Assembly (NCBI GenBank): GCA_002706685.1
Contig: PALV01000022.1
Location: forward strand, 176,227 to 240,226
Source of the DNA: Gammaproteobacteria bacterium
GTDB lineage: Bacteria > Pseudomonadota > Gammaproteobacteria > Pseudomonadales > Pseudohongiellaceae
Length of the DNA stretch: 64,000 bases
Direction of reading: 5' to 3'
Position numbers and translations under genes: made by a program. The notes under the pieces are model-generated. The model made no database searches, had not been told where the DNA came from, and worked only from the letters and a program-made list of their open reading frames with translations. Shown in pieces: positions 43,052 through 52,797 of the stretch (positions within the stretch are counted from its first letter, which is position 1; each line of letters starts with the position of its first letter).

Positions 43052-45322
43052 ATGATCGTGCACATACAACAGACCCGATACACCACCGAGGGTGGTGTTG
43101 TCGTCAACCGACAGCAAAGCCAGTGTGATGGCAGCGCTGAGCTGACGCGGATCGTGCAGGCGCTGGACACTTGTCCGGGGGCTGTTTTCAGCTGCGAAGT
43201 AGATTATCCGGGCCGATACCGGCGCAAGTCACTGGCCTTCATCAATCCGCCCTTACGGATTATCTCTCGTGATTTCTGCGTGTGTGTCGAGGCACTGAAT
43301 TCACGCGGCACTGTCCTGCTGCCAGAAATTCATCGCTCACTTGCTGCTCAGGCATCAATGAGCTGCAGCGATATCATCGAGTCGCGTGAGTTGCGCGTGG
43401 AGGTGTTGCCTGCGGCAGAGGCGGCCACAGATGAAACCGAAGAAATGCGAACGCGGCGGCCGAGTGTCATGTCGGTAATTCGTCACATACTGGCGCACTT
43501 CGCCAGTGATGAGGACAGTTTTCTGGGGCTTTATGGACCTTTCGGTTACGACCTTGCTTTTCAGTTTGAACCTGTTGAGCTGCATCACCCCAGAGCGAAG
43601 AAGCAACGAGACCTGGTGTTGTACCTGCCGGATAAACTTCTTGTGGTCGATCCGGAAACAGGCGCGGGGGAGCTGCTTCGCTACGAATTCTTCTGTCGCG
43701 ACTCGCATGGCGAAACGCAGACCACTGGCGGACTTAAACGCCTGGCGCCGCAGGCCGTTACCGAAAGCGCTGCTGCAAAAGTCAGCGCCAAGATTGGTCA
43801 GCGCTGCGATCATGCTCCTGGTGAGTATGCGGCACTGGTGGAAAAGGCGAAAGCCTGCTTCAGTCGCGGTGACCTGTTTGAAGTGGTTCCAGGACAGATG
43901 TTCAGCCAGGCCACTGCCGAGTTGCCCAGTGCAATTTTCCGACGTCTGCAGAAGGCAAACCCGGCACCTTATCTGGCACTGATGAATTTGGGGCAAGACG
44001 AGTTTCTGATTTCCGCCTCACCTGAAATGTACGTTCGGGTCGCTGGCAGGCGGGTCGAAAGCTGTCCCATCTCGGGGACAATCGCCAGAGGCAGAAATGC
44101 ACTCGAGGATGCCGAACTGATTCGCGAGCTGCTGAATTCAGCCAAGGACGAGGCCGAGCTGTCAATGTGTACGGATGTTGATCGCAATGACAAAAGCCGC
44201 ATCTGTGAGCCCGGATCTGTCCGCGTTATCGGCAGGCGACAACCGGAACTCTATTCACGTCTGATACATACCGTTGATCATGTGGAAGGGCGTCTGCTGC
44301 CGCAATTTGACGCTCTGGATGCCTTTCTCGCGCATGCCTGGGCGGTAACTGTGACAGGTGCTCCCAAGCGTGCTGCGATGGCATTCATAGAGCAGCACGA
44401 GAAGTCACCCAGACAATGGTATGGTGGCGCCTTTGGGCGGCTAGGTTTTGACGGCAGCATGGACACCGGGCTCACACTGCGGACCATCCATCTGCAGCGG
44501 GGCATTGCACACGTCCGCGCCGGTGCAACCTTATTGCATGATTCCGACCCGCATGCGGAAGAAGCGGAAACCCGCCTGAAAGCATCCGCTTTACTGGCAG
44601 CGCTGCAGCCCGCAAAGAAAGAGAATACAGTCGGTGCAGCCCCTCAATCGCAGGCAGCGATCATAACGCCGAATTTGCGTGCACTGATGATTGATCATCA
44701 GGATTCATTTGTACAGACACTGGCCGCCTGTTTCCGAATGCAGGGGGTGGATGTGACCACGCTGCGACCTGAGGCTGCCCGTCGTGCGTTGTCTGGGCAG
44801 GCTTTCGATCTGGTGATTCTTTCTCCTGGCCCTGGTCGCCCAGCCGACTTTGACTGCCAGGCAACGCTCAGTCTCTGCGAACAGCAGGGGCTTCCAGTAT
44901 TTGGAGTGTGTCTGGGCCTGCAGGCAATGGTTGAATACTGTGGCGGTGAGCTGGGTGTCATGCCCACACCCAGACACGGCAAGGCATCAATGGTGAAACA
45001 CGATGGCAGTCCGATGTTCAGCGGGCTGCCGCCCCGATTCATGGCCGGGCGCTACCATTCACTGGTGGCAAGCCGATTGCCAGAGGCGCTTGCGCCGGTT
45101 GCGGTCACAGATGACGAGAGTTGTCACACCATGGCGGTCATGCATCGCACATTGCCGTGGATGGCAGTGCAGTTCCATCCTGAGTCGATCCTGACACAGC
45201 AGACGAGAGTAGCAGACGGGTCGAGTCTTACGGCTGGTGATGCACTGGTGCGCAATGTGGTCAAAACCGTCAGCGCCCGCTGTGAGGGAAGGCTCAGACC
45301 GCAGGCTTGTGCGGTGGGTTGA
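43052..45322 (+). CDS. trpEG: Anthranilate synthase, fused TrpE-TrpG
   Basis: The fusion makes anthranilate from chorismate and glutamine, first step of tryptophan synthesis. I place the start at ATG 43052; GTG 43058 is better spaced from AAGAGGAG and equally possible. The TrpE part covers about 1-535 (LFEVVPGQMFSQ, CPISGTIARGR, VTVTGAPKRAAM). The TrpG glutaminase covers about 550-735 with the nucleophile Cys in FGVCLGLQ and His-x-Glu in QFHPES. Single-chain TrpEG is known from rhizobia and Azospirillum and is less usual in gammaproteobacteria. Its 3' end overlaps the convergent HupE/UreJ gene by 29 bases. Confidence 0.95.
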   Translation: MIVHIQQTRYTTEGGVVVNRQQSQCDGSAELTRIVQALDTCPGAVFSCEVDYPGRYRRKSLAFINPPLRIISRDFCVCVEALNSRGTVLLPEIHRSLAAQASMSCSDIIESRELRVEVLPAAEAATDETEEMRTRRPSVMSVIRHILAHFASDEDSFLGLYGPFGYDLAFQFEPVELHHPRAKKQRDLVLYLPDKLLVVDPETGAGELLRYEFFCRDSHGETQTTGGLKRLAPQAVTESAAAKVSAKIGQRCDHAPGEYAALVEKAKACFSRGDLFEVVPGQMFSQATAELPSAIFRRLQKANPAPYLALMNLGQDEFLISASPEMYVRVAGRRVESCPISGTIARGRNALEDAELIRELLNSAKDEAELSMCTDVDRNDKSRICEPGSVRVIGRRQPELYSRLIHTVDHVEGRLLPQFDALDAFLAHAWAVTVTGAPKRAAMAFIEQHEKSPRQWYGGAFGRLGFDGSMDTGLTLRTIHLQRGIAHVRAGATLLHDSDPHAEEAETRLKASALLAALQPAKKENTVGAAPQSQAAIITPNLRALMIDHQDSFVQTLAACFRMQGVDVTTLRPEAARRALSGQAFDLVILSPGPGRPADFDCQATLSLCEQQGLPVFGVCLGLQAMVEYCGGELGVMPTPRHGKASMVKHDGSPMFSGLPPRFMAGRYHSLVASRLPEALAPVAVTDDESCHTMAVMHRTLPWMAVQFHPESILTQQTRVADGSSLTAGDALVRNVVKTVSARCEGRLRPQACAVG

Positions 45323-46358
45323 AACGCCTTACCAGCAGCGTTGAAAGCAGCAGCAGGGCGGCGATGATGAAATAGAAAGGTATGTGGAAGGCCTCATGCT
45401 CATGGGCAGGGGCCGGATCCCCCAGCGCCACACTGGTGCTTCCGCTATCCCCCTGGACATTGCTCGCCTGAAGTTGATAGCTGTTGTCGATCGTGCCAGC
45501 GAACGAGAACCAGCCATCAGCATCGGTGCTCACTTCATTGCTGGTACCCGAGGCGATGTTGGTGATCTGCACGCTTGCATTGCCAAGGCCCTGCCCACTG
45601 CCGTCAGTGACCTGACCCATCATCTGGTCCTGGTCAGTGAACACCGTGAAACGCACCGGAGCGTTGATTTCGGCCTGCTCGCGAGCGTAACCGGTCAGTT
45701 GCACCACGAGCAGCACGGCGCCGGCCACAATCAGGCTGATGTTGGCGATATAACTGATTTTTGGCCAGGCGCTGACCTGTTGCCAGGCCCTGATGGCCAC
45801 CGCCATGATCACCAGCGCAATGATCTGACCAAATTCGACGCCAACGTTAAACAGCAGGATTTTACTCAGCAGTGCCGGGTCCTCGGCCAGTGTCACAGCC
45901 TGGAGTCGCGCGGACAGACCAAAACCATGAATCAGACCAAAGATGAAGACCATCAGCAGCAGACTGGGAGCTCTGGTGCCCAGCCAGCGCTGGAAACCGT
46001 TGATGTTCTCAAAACCCTTGTAGGCCACCGTCAGGGCAATCACGGCATCAATCAGATAGTGGTTGGCGGTGATGCCGGCATAGGTGGCAAATATCAGAGT
46101 GATGGTATGGCCGATGGTGAAAGCCGTCACAAATTTAAGAATGTCGACGAAGCGCGTCAGAAAGAACATGACACCAAGCAGGAAGAGCAGGTGGTCGTAA
46201 CCACTCAGCATATGCTCGGCGCCAGTCCACATGACCTCAAGATAGCCACCGGAGGCCATCCGTTCGCGGGCGATGTCGGTCATGTCGTGCCCAAGCGCCA
46301 GGCCAGGCAGAAACAACAGGCATGCAATAAAAAGGCTGAGAGGTCGACTACTGGACAT
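45294..46358 (-). CDS. HupE/UreJ family protein with added Ig-like domain
   Basis: The 354-residue protein has a signal peptide (1-23), then family motifs HMLSGYDHLLF (49-59) and GLIHGFGLSA (141-150) within about six membrane segments. A carboxypeptidase-regulatory-like beta domain follows (about 236-312, MMGQVTDGSGQGLGNASVQI), quoted as GQVTDGSGQGLGNASV, and a last membrane helix at 326-343. The first HupE/UreJ protein of this window instead has its extra domain at the N-terminus. It may import nickel or another metal; no urease or hydrogenase gene is adjacent. Confidence 0.82.
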   Translation of the reverse strand: MSSSRPLSLFIACLLFLPGLALGHDMTDIARERMASGGYLEVMWTGAEHMLSGYDHLLFLLGVMFFLTRFVDILKFVTAFTIGHTITLIFATYAGITANHYLIDAVIALTVAYKGFENINGFQRWLGTRAPSLLLMVFIFGLIHGFGLSARLQAVTLAEDPALLSKILLFNVGVEFGQIIALVIMAVAIRAWQQVSAWPKISYIANISLIVAGAVLLVVQLTGYAREQAEINAPVRFTVFTDQDQMMGQVTDGSGQGLGNASVQITNIASGTSNEVSTDADGWFSFAGTIDNSYQLQASNVQGDSGSTSVALGDPAPAHEHEAFHIPFYFIIAALLLLSTLLVRRFNPPHKPAV

Positions 46359-46443
46359 CCGCCTAAATTAGCATCAATTCACGTCTGTGCAAAGACGGTG
46401 CAGGACGCGTAAAATAGTGTCATGCCAATGTACGGGGAGCCCC

Positions 46444-47322
46444 ATGTCAAATCCAGCCCAAATTGACACTTGTCAGCGATTTCTTTTCAGTCAGTCGGAT
46501 GTACGCGGTGAAATCGTGCGGTTGAACAAGAGTTATCTGGATACAGTCAGTAACCATGCCTATCCAGAAGGAGTTCGCCATCTGCTGGGTGAGTTTCTGG
46601 CAGCCAGCGTGTTGCTGGGATCGGCCATCAAGTACGAGGGGCGGCTGGTGCTGCAGGTGCGTGGCGATGGTGAACTGAGCCTGATCATGTCCGAGTGCAC
46701 GAGCGAGGGCGCCATCCGGGGCATTGCCAGATTTGACTCACCGCCCCAGAGCAGTGAGTTTACGACCCTGACGGGTGATGGCGTGCTGGTCATTACTGTC
46801 GACTCGCGCAAACGCGAACCGTATCAGGGTATTGTGTCACTGGAAGGCGGATCCCTGTCGGCCGCCCTGCAGACCTACTTTGATCAGTCTGAGCAGCTGC
46901 CAAGCTGGTTCTTTTTTGCAGTAGACGGGGAACAGGCCTGCGGCTTCATGCTGCAGCAGTTGCCGGGTTCCTCCCAGCAAGACGAAGAAGATCGCGATGA
47001 TGCCTGGCAGCACCTGGTGACCCTGGCACAGACACTGACCGCCAGCGAGCTGTTGCAGCTGGACAATGAGGCCCTGTTGCACAGGCTCTATCATCAGGAG
47101 CAGGTCGAACTGTTTGAGCCGCGCACATTCCATTATCAGTGCAGCTGTTCGCGCGAGCGTACTGCCAGAGCGCTGATCTCCATAGGCAAAGAAGAAGTGG
47201 ACAGCATTATTGCTGAACACGGTGCCGTCAATATCGCCTGCGAATTCTGCGGCACCGAATACCAGTTCGATGCCGCAGAAGTGTCCATGCTGATGCAGGA
47301 GCGTGGTAACGTCCTGCACTGA
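46444..47322 (+). CDS. hslO: Redox-regulated chaperone Hsp33
   Basis: Start at 46444 (MSNPAQIDTCQRFLF), with GGGGAG upstream; the frame reaches back to 46387. The 292-residue protein has the Hsp33 core and the C-terminal zinc switch with C-x-C (QCSCSRE) and C-x2-C (CEFCG). Oxidation releases zinc and activates holdase activity in the cytoplasm. It ends five bases from the convergent E2 gene. Confidence 0.95.
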   Translation: MSNPAQIDTCQRFLFSQSDVRGEIVRLNKSYLDTVSNHAYPEGVRHLLGEFLAASVLLGSAIKYEGRLVLQVRGDGELSLIMSECTSEGAIRGIARFDSPPQSSEFTTLTGDGVLVITVDSRKREPYQGIVSLEGGSLSAALQTYFDQSEQLPSWFFFAVDGEQACGFMLQQLPGSSQQDEEDRDDAWQHLVTLAQTLTASELLQLDNEALLHRLYHQEQVELFEPRTFHYQCSCSRERTARALISIGKEEVDSIIAEHGAVNIACEFCGTEYQFDAAEVSMLMQERGNVLH

Positions 47323-47327
47323 GAAGG

Positions 47328-48332
47328 TCAGGGCTGGCCCAGATCCTTCATCACGGCTGCCAGGAAGCGGGCAGCCTCGCCGCCACTGACACAGCGGTGG
47401 TCAAAACTCAGCGATAGCGGCAATACCCGGTGGGCTTCAATACCATCGTCAGTGGCGACGGCCTGCCTGCGTATTTTGCCGGCACCCAGAATAGCGACCA
47501 TGGGCGGCACAATCACCGGATTGGCATAACGACCGGCCATGGTGCCGAAGTTGGACAGCGTGATGGTCGCGCCCCGCATCTCCTCAGGTGGAATTTTGCG
47601 TGTGTTGACCGCTTCGCGCAGCGCATTCAGTCCCTTGCGAAGGTCAGCCCTGTCACGTCCCGCAATGTCGCGCAGCACCGGCACAAACAGTCCGTCGGGT
47701 GTATCAACGGCGATTCCCAGATCAATGTGCCCGTGCTGCTTTACAGCCATCCGTTCACCATCGTACCAGGTGTTCAGTCCGGGCTCTGCCAGGCAGGCCG
47801 CCGCGATGGCACGGACCAGTCGCATGGTCGGGTCCTCACCGCTCTGCCAGGCGTGAATGTCCACGTCATCATGTATGGAAACACTGACGACTTCGGCGTG
47901 AGCCCTGGACATGTTTTTTGCCATCACACGCTGAACGCCTTTCAAGGGCGTACCACCGCTGAATGCCGATCGTTCCCGTACAGGTGCCGGTACATCAGCG
48001 TCATCATGGGCACTGCCAATGATAAAGTCATCTTCCTGAACGGCGTTGTCATCGGAGGGGCCAGACATTTCACCCACGACGGTCCCTGAGTCATCACTTT
48101 CGGCGTCATACTCAAGCAGCGGGTCGCCCACATGCACGATATCACCCGGCTGACCAAACAGTTTTACAATCTTGCCGGCCTGGGGTGCTGGCAGATCAAC
48201 GATGGCCTTGGCTGTTTCGACGGACAGAATGGTCTGGTCTTCGCTGACTTCATCGCCCTGGGCGATATGCCATTCAACAATTTCCGCTTCCTGCAGACCT
48301 TCCCCCAAATCAGGCAGTTTGAAGTATTTCAT
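47328..48332 (-). CDS. bkdB: Branched-chain 2-oxoacid dehydrogenase E2, short form
   Basis: The 334-residue protein has a lipoyl domain (1-77) with Lys42 in VETAKAIV, an acidic linker, and the acyltransferase domain from about 125. Between them I do not see the peripheral subunit-binding domain normally needed to hold E1 and E3. The active site reads DHRCVSGG, with His312 and Ser316 where most E2s have Asp; Thr or Ser there is known in related short E2s. It transfers the acyl group to CoA. Last gene of the operon; its start overlaps the E1 beta stop by four bases. Confidence 0.9.
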   Translation of the reverse strand: MKYFKLPDLGEGLQEAEIVEWHIAQGDEVSEDQTILSVETAKAIVDLPAPQAGKIVKLFGQPGDIVHVGDPLLEYDAESDDSGTVVGEMSGPSDDNAVQEDDFIIGSAHDDADVPAPVRERSAFSGGTPLKGVQRVMAKNMSRAHAEVVSVSIHDDVDIHAWQSGEDPTMRLVRAIAAACLAEPGLNTWYDGERMAVKQHGHIDLGIAVDTPDGLFVPVLRDIAGRDRADLRKGLNALREAVNTRKIPPEEMRGATITLSNFGTMAGRYANPVIVPPMVAILGAGKIRRQAVATDDGIEAHRVLPLSLSFDHRCVSGGEAARFLAAVMKDLGQP

Positions 48333-49333
48333 AAGCCCTCCAGAGTGGTTCTAGCCGCCGCGATGATATCGTCGCTTGCCGGCATGTACAGATGTTCCTG
48401 CCGTGGATATGGCATGGTGGCGTCATAACCGGTTACCCGCTGTACGGGTGCGCGCAAATGCATCAGGCAGGTTTCTGCAAGTCTGGCGCTGATTTCTGAA
48501 GCAACGCCGCCGTTGCGGGGGGCCTCCTGAACAATAACGCAGCGACCCGTGTGCTGAACAGAGCGCTTGATGGTATCGAAATCGAGAGGGCTTATGGTGG
48601 CGACATCAATCACTTCACACTCGATTCCATCCCGGGCGAGCCTTTCGGCCGCCTGCAGGGTTTCGTGCATCGCCGCACCCCATGACACCAGCGTGACATC
48701 CTTGCCCTGGCGCAGCGTGAAACAGGTGTCCAGCGGCAGACCTTTGTCCGAGTCGACGAGGCGCTGGCGGACCATACGGTAAATCCGTTTTGGCTCCAGG
48801 AACAGCACCGGATCAGGACACTGAATAGCCGATAGCAGCAGTCCATAGGCACGAGTGGGCGATGACGGTATGACGACCCGCAGACCAGGTATATGGGCAA
48901 ACAGCGCTTCAGTGCTTTCAGAGTGATGCTCAGGAGCCTGTATGCCACCTCCAAAAGGAGCGCGGATCACCAGCGGGCAATGCAATCTGCCGCGCGTGCG
49001 ATTTCGCATACGTGCCGCATGGCACACTATCTGTTCAAAAGCTGCAAATATGAATCCCATGAACTGGATTTCCGCCACGGGTTTCATGCCCTGTGTCGCC
49101 ATGCCAACGCTGAGGCCGGCGATCATGGATTCCGCCAGTGGTGTGTCAATGACACGCTTGTAGCCAAAATCCTGCTTCAGGCCCTCGGTAGCGCGAAATA
49201 CGCCACCGTTGGTGCCGATGTCCTCGCCCAGCAGTACCACGTCCGGGTCGTCGCTCAATGCCCGGCGCAGCGCGAGATTTACCGCTTCTACCAGTGTAAC
49301 TTCGTGCGTGTTGCTGTTGTTGTCCTTGCCCAT
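48329..49333 (-). CDS. bkdA2: Branched-chain 2-oxoacid dehydrogenase E1 beta
   Basis: The 334-residue subunit shows NLALRRAL, VLLGEDIGTNGGVFRATEGL (quoted as GEDIGTNGGVFRATEG) and the EIQFMGF stretch, as in E1 beta chains. With E1 alpha it decarboxylates branched 2-oxoacids using thiamine diphosphate. Two bases separate it from E1 alpha. Confidence 0.93.
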   Translation of the reverse strand: MGKDNNSNTHEVTLVEAVNLALRRALSDDPDVVLLGEDIGTNGGVFRATEGLKQDFGYKRVIDTPLAESMIAGLSVGMATQGMKPVAEIQFMGFIFAAFEQIVCHAARMRNRTRGRLHCPLVIRAPFGGGIQAPEHHSESTEALFAHIPGLRVVIPSSPTRAYGLLLSAIQCPDPVLFLEPKRIYRMVRQRLVDSDKGLPLDTCFTLRQGKDVTLVSWGAAMHETLQAAERLARDGIECEVIDVATISPLDFDTIKRSVQHTGRCVIVQEAPRNGGVASEISARLAETCLMHLRAPVQRVTGYDATMPYPRQEHLYMPASDDIIAAARTTLEGL

Positions 49334-49335
49334 GG

Positions 49336-50430
49336 CTACCCCCCGTGCCGCTGCAGCAGCCAGGCGCGTTGTTGTTCGAGCGCTGGTGTCATGTCGGCGT
49401 ACTGATATCGCAGAATGTCATCCACTGGAGCCGGTTCGATGGCCAGATAGTCAGCGACGGCACGCTCGATCTGCTGTTTGATGTCGCCATGCAGTGATTG
49501 CTCACGGGTGGCATCCCAGGCATCGTGATCATGCAGCCAGGTCTGCAGACGCTTGATGGGTTCGCGTTGCCAGGCGTCACTGACTTCTGAGGCGCTGCGG
49601 TAGCGGGTCGCATCGTCTGCTGTAGTATGGTCTCCGAGTCGGTAGGTAATCGCCTCTATCAGTGTGGGGCCTTTGCCACTGCGTGCTTTTTGCAGGGCAC
49701 GATTGACTGCATCGAAGACAGCCACAACATCATTGCCGTCAACCTGGACCCCTTCAATGCCAGCCGCTACCGCTTTTTGCGCCAGGGTTGGTGTTCCGGA
49801 CTGCATCTGCCGGGGAACCGAGATTGCCCACTGGTTATTGTTGATGACAGTTACCAGTGGCAGCTGCCAGAGGCCTGCAACGTTGAGTGCTTCATAAAAG
49901 TCGCCGCGAGATGTGGCACCATCACCGCAACTGGTGACGACGGCGCCCTTTACCCCTTTACTTTTAAGAGCGACCGCCGCGCCCGCGGCCTGGGTCAGCT
50001 GTGTCGCAATAGGCACGCAGATGGGCAGGTCTTTTTTGGCTGCCCCGTCAAACAGGTGGCCGCGTTCATCGCCGCCCCAGAGCTGCAATATCTGTTTCAG
50101 CTGCACGCCGCGCAGATACAGTGTTGCCTGATCGCGGTAGTAGGGCACGTATACATCGGCGTCCACCATTGCCATCCCGGTCCCGATGCCCACGGCTTCC
50201 TGTCCCAGGCAGGAAGGGTAGGTCCGCATCTGGCCAGTACGCTGCAGCGCAACGGCTTTTTTATCGAGCGCCCGAATCAGCGACATATGCTGATAGGCCT
50301 GGCGCAGCCAGTCGAAATCGATCTGCTCCGGCAGATCCCGGCCGCTTTTGCCACTGGGTTCGATATACACCAGCGGTGGTGACGCAACATAACGTGGTTT
50401 TTCGTTGGAGTTCGGCACTGGAGTGGACAT
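49336..50430 (-). CDS. bkdA1: Branched-chain 2-oxoacid dehydrogenase E1 alpha
   Basis: The 364-residue subunit carries the thiamine-diphosphate motif from GDGATSRGDF to INNNQWAIS (about 168-204). YRDQATLYLRG and the RYRSASE phosphorylation-loop-like region also fit BCKDH alpha rather than pyruvate dehydrogenase. Its neighbour upstream is a leucine-type dehydrogenase, which makes the 2-oxoacid substrates, so the branched-chain assignment is well supported. Confidence 0.92.
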   Translation of the reverse strand: MSTPVPNSNEKPRYVASPPLVYIEPSGKSGRDLPEQIDFDWLRQAYQHMSLIRALDKKAVALQRTGQMRTYPSCLGQEAVGIGTGMAMVDADVYVPYYRDQATLYLRGVQLKQILQLWGGDERGHLFDGAAKKDLPICVPIATQLTQAAGAAVALKSKGVKGAVVTSCGDGATSRGDFYEALNVAGLWQLPLVTVINNNQWAISVPRQMQSGTPTLAQKAVAAGIEGVQVDGNDVVAVFDAVNRALQKARSGKGPTLIEAITYRLGDHTTADDATRYRSASEVSDAWQREPIKRLQTWLHDHDAWDATREQSLHGDIKQQIERAVADYLAIEPAPVDDILRYQYADMTPALEQQRAWLLQRHGG

Positions 50431-50464
50431 GGTTTGCCCTCCTGTCAGTCAGGCCATCAGATTG

Positions 50465-51529
50465 TCAGATCACCAATTGTGCAGGCGCGCGTTGACCAGA
50501 GCGACGCTGATACAGGATGTCCTCAGCCATCTGATCGGCGATGACGCTGGTTGGACTTCCCTCGGCGTGGCTACGTTCGAACAGCGTCAGCAGGGTGGTC
50601 TCAAGCGCCAGGACACGCTGCTGAATTCCCGGCATGGAGGCATTCATATAACCCAGCGATACCGTGATCAGGCCACCGGCATTGATGACATAATCAGGCG
50701 CGTAAAGGATGTCGGACTGGTGCAGCAGGGCGCCATGCTCCGGTCGTTGCAGCTGATTGTTTGCGGCGCCGGCCACGATTGGGCAGCGCAGCAGCGGAAT
50801 GCTGATATCGTTGAGAATGCCACCCAGGCCACAGGGTGCCAGCACATCACACTCCTGCCTCAGAATGTCATCGCCCGCTACAACGGTGGCTCCAAACTCT
50901 GATGCACAGCGCGCAGTCTTGGCCGGATCGGTGTCGCTGACAGTAAGCCTGGCGCCAGTTTCTGCAAGCAATGCCGCCAGTGCGTATCCTACGTTGCCGA
51001 CGCCCTGAATCGCGACATGTATGTCTTTAAGTGAAGTGCGTCTGAGTTTGTGTCGCACGGCTGCCTTGATGCCAGCAAAAACACCCAGTGCAGTCAGCGG
51101 TGACGGGTTGAAGCCATCTCGGCTGGTGCCTGACACATAGGGTGTGATACCTGATACTTCATCCAGGTCGCCCAGCGTTGTGCCGCTGTCAGCAGCGGTG
51201 ATATAGCGACCACCCAGGTCGTGGACGAAGCGCCCGAAGGCCTGGTAGAGACTTTTGCGATCTTCGACGCCGTCGGCTGGGAGCATGATGACAGCTTTGC
51301 CACCGCCCTGCGGTACGCCGGCCAGAGCAGCCTTGTAACTCATACCTCGTGCCAGTCTGATGGCGTCGTCTACAGCCTGGTCGTCACTTGTGTAATGAAT
51401 GCATCGACAGCCGCCGAGGGCCGGGCCCAGACGGGTGTTATGAATGGCAATAATGGCGTTAAGCCGGGAATCGGGATCATGCCGGAAGTGAATTTCTTCC
51501 AGGCGGGCGCGCTCGAGTTTATCGAACAT
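50465..51529 (-). CDS. Leucine/valine-type amino acid dehydrogenase
   Basis: The 354-residue protein is of the Glu/Leu/Phe/Val dehydrogenase family. Lys66 in MSYKAALAG and Lys78 in GGGKAVI are the substrate and catalytic lysines, and IQGVGNVG near 174-181 binds NAD+. It deaminates branched-chain amino acids to 2-oxoacids, releasing ammonia. First gene of the minus-strand operon feeding the oxoacid dehydrogenase complex 34 bases on. An E3 gene is not in the window. Confidence 0.92.
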   Translation of the reverse strand: MFDKLERARLEEIHFRHDPDSRLNAIIAIHNTRLGPALGGCRCIHYTSDDQAVDDAIRLARGMSYKAALAGVPQGGGKAVIMLPADGVEDRKSLYQAFGRFVHDLGGRYITAADSGTTLGDLDEVSGITPYVSGTSRDGFNPSPLTALGVFAGIKAAVRHKLRRTSLKDIHVAIQGVGNVGYALAALLAETGARLTVSDTDPAKTARCASEFGATVVAGDDILRQECDVLAPCGLGGILNDISIPLLRCPIVAGAANNQLQRPEHGALLHQSDILYAPDYVINAGGLITVSLGYMNASMPGIQQRVLALETTLLTLFERSHAEGSPTSVIADQMAEDILYQRRSGQRAPAQLVI

Positions 51530-51699
51530 AAATTGTCTCCACCGCTGTCAGACCGTTTGGGTCAATTGCAAGAGAATTGGCGTCGGGGTGTTGAGGCCAG
51601 GTCTCTGCGGTTCACACATGCATCTGGGATAGCAGATGCTGCTGGTTGAGCTTAACGCAAATTTTTCAGGCGAGCAAAATATTTGATAAGTGATTGTAA

Positions 51700-52740
51700 T
51701 TAAAGGCGATGCTCGCGCAGGAACTCGGTAAAGACCTCGGCTGCGCGGTCGATGTCGGCATCCGACACATCCAGGTGCGTCACCAGCCGAATATTGTCGC
51801 GGCCCAGGCAGTCGGCCTTGATACCGTGTTTATCCAGCCACTGCGCAAGTGCTGTTCGTGGCAGCTCACTGGAGTCAACAAACAGTATGTTGGTCTGCGG
51901 CATTGCTACCGTATAGCCGGCGGCCTGCAGGCGCTCCGCAAGCAGTCTGGCACGGCGATGATCGTCAGCCAGACGTTCGACATGATGTTCCAGTGCATGC
52001 AAGCCCGCGGCTGCCAGAATGCCGGCCTGACGCATTCCGCCACCGGTGACTTTGCGCCAGCGTCGGGCCTGCTCAATGAAATCGACAGGCCCCAGCAGCA
52101 CTGAACCAACCGGTGCACCAAGGCCTTTCGACAGGCAAATCGACACCGTATCAAAGTGCTGGGTAATATCGGTGAGCCTACAGCCCAGCGCCATAACAGC
52201 GTTGAAAACCCTGGCCCCGTCCAGGTGTCGCTGCAGACCATATTCCTGAGCGACCTCGCTGGCCTCCGCAAGATAGTCAAGAGGCAGTACTTTGCCGTGC
52301 ACGGTATTTTCCAGACACAACAGGCGGGTGCGCGCGAAATGGCAATCGTCGGGTTTGATGGCCTTCTCGACATCATGCAGGTCCAGGCCGCCGAATTCGG
52401 TCATGGGCAAAGGTTGCGGCTGTATGCCGCCCAGTGCTGCAGCTCCACCACCTTCGTAGCGATAGGTGTGAGCCTGCTGTCCGACAATGTACTCATCGCC
52501 GCGCCCGCAATGTGTGAGCAAAGCCACCAGATTTGACTGTGTGCCTGACGGCAGAAACAGACCTGCCTCCAGCCCGGCGCGTTCTGCCAGCACCTGTTGC
52601 AGCCTGATGACGGTGGGGTCTTCGCCCCAGACGTCATCGCCGACATCAGCATTGAACATGGCCTGTCGCATCGCCTCAGTTGGCTGGGTAACGGTATCAC
52701 TGCGCAGGTCGATCCAGCGGGAGTTTGATTGAGTCGTCAT
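51700..52740 (-). CDS. ltaE: Low-specificity L-threonine aldolase
   Basis: The 346-residue PLP enzyme starts IDLRSDTVTQPTEAM and binds the cofactor by Lys205 (CLSKGLGAPVGS). It splits threonine or allo-threonine into glycine and acetaldehyde. It is transcribed divergently from the flavoprotein gene across 57 bases. Confidence 0.94.
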   Translation of the reverse strand: MTTQSNSRWIDLRSDTVTQPTEAMRQAMFNADVGDDVWGEDPTVIRLQQVLAERAGLEAGLFLPSGTQSNLVALLTHCGRGDEYIVGQQAHTYRYEGGGAAALGGIQPQPLPMTEFGGLDLHDVEKAIKPDDCHFARTRLLCLENTVHGKVLPLDYLAEASEVAQEYGLQRHLDGARVFNAVMALGCRLTDITQHFDTVSICLSKGLGAPVGSVLLGPVDFIEQARRWRKVTGGGMRQAGILAAAGLHALEHHVERLADDHRRARLLAERLQAAGYTVAMPQTNILFVDSSELPRTALAQWLDKHGIKADCLGRDNIRLVTHLDVSDADIDRAAEVFTEFLREHRL

Positions 52741-52797
52741 GGCTAGCTGATAATCCTGTTATGATCAATGGATTCAGTGTAATGCGATGATACTACC

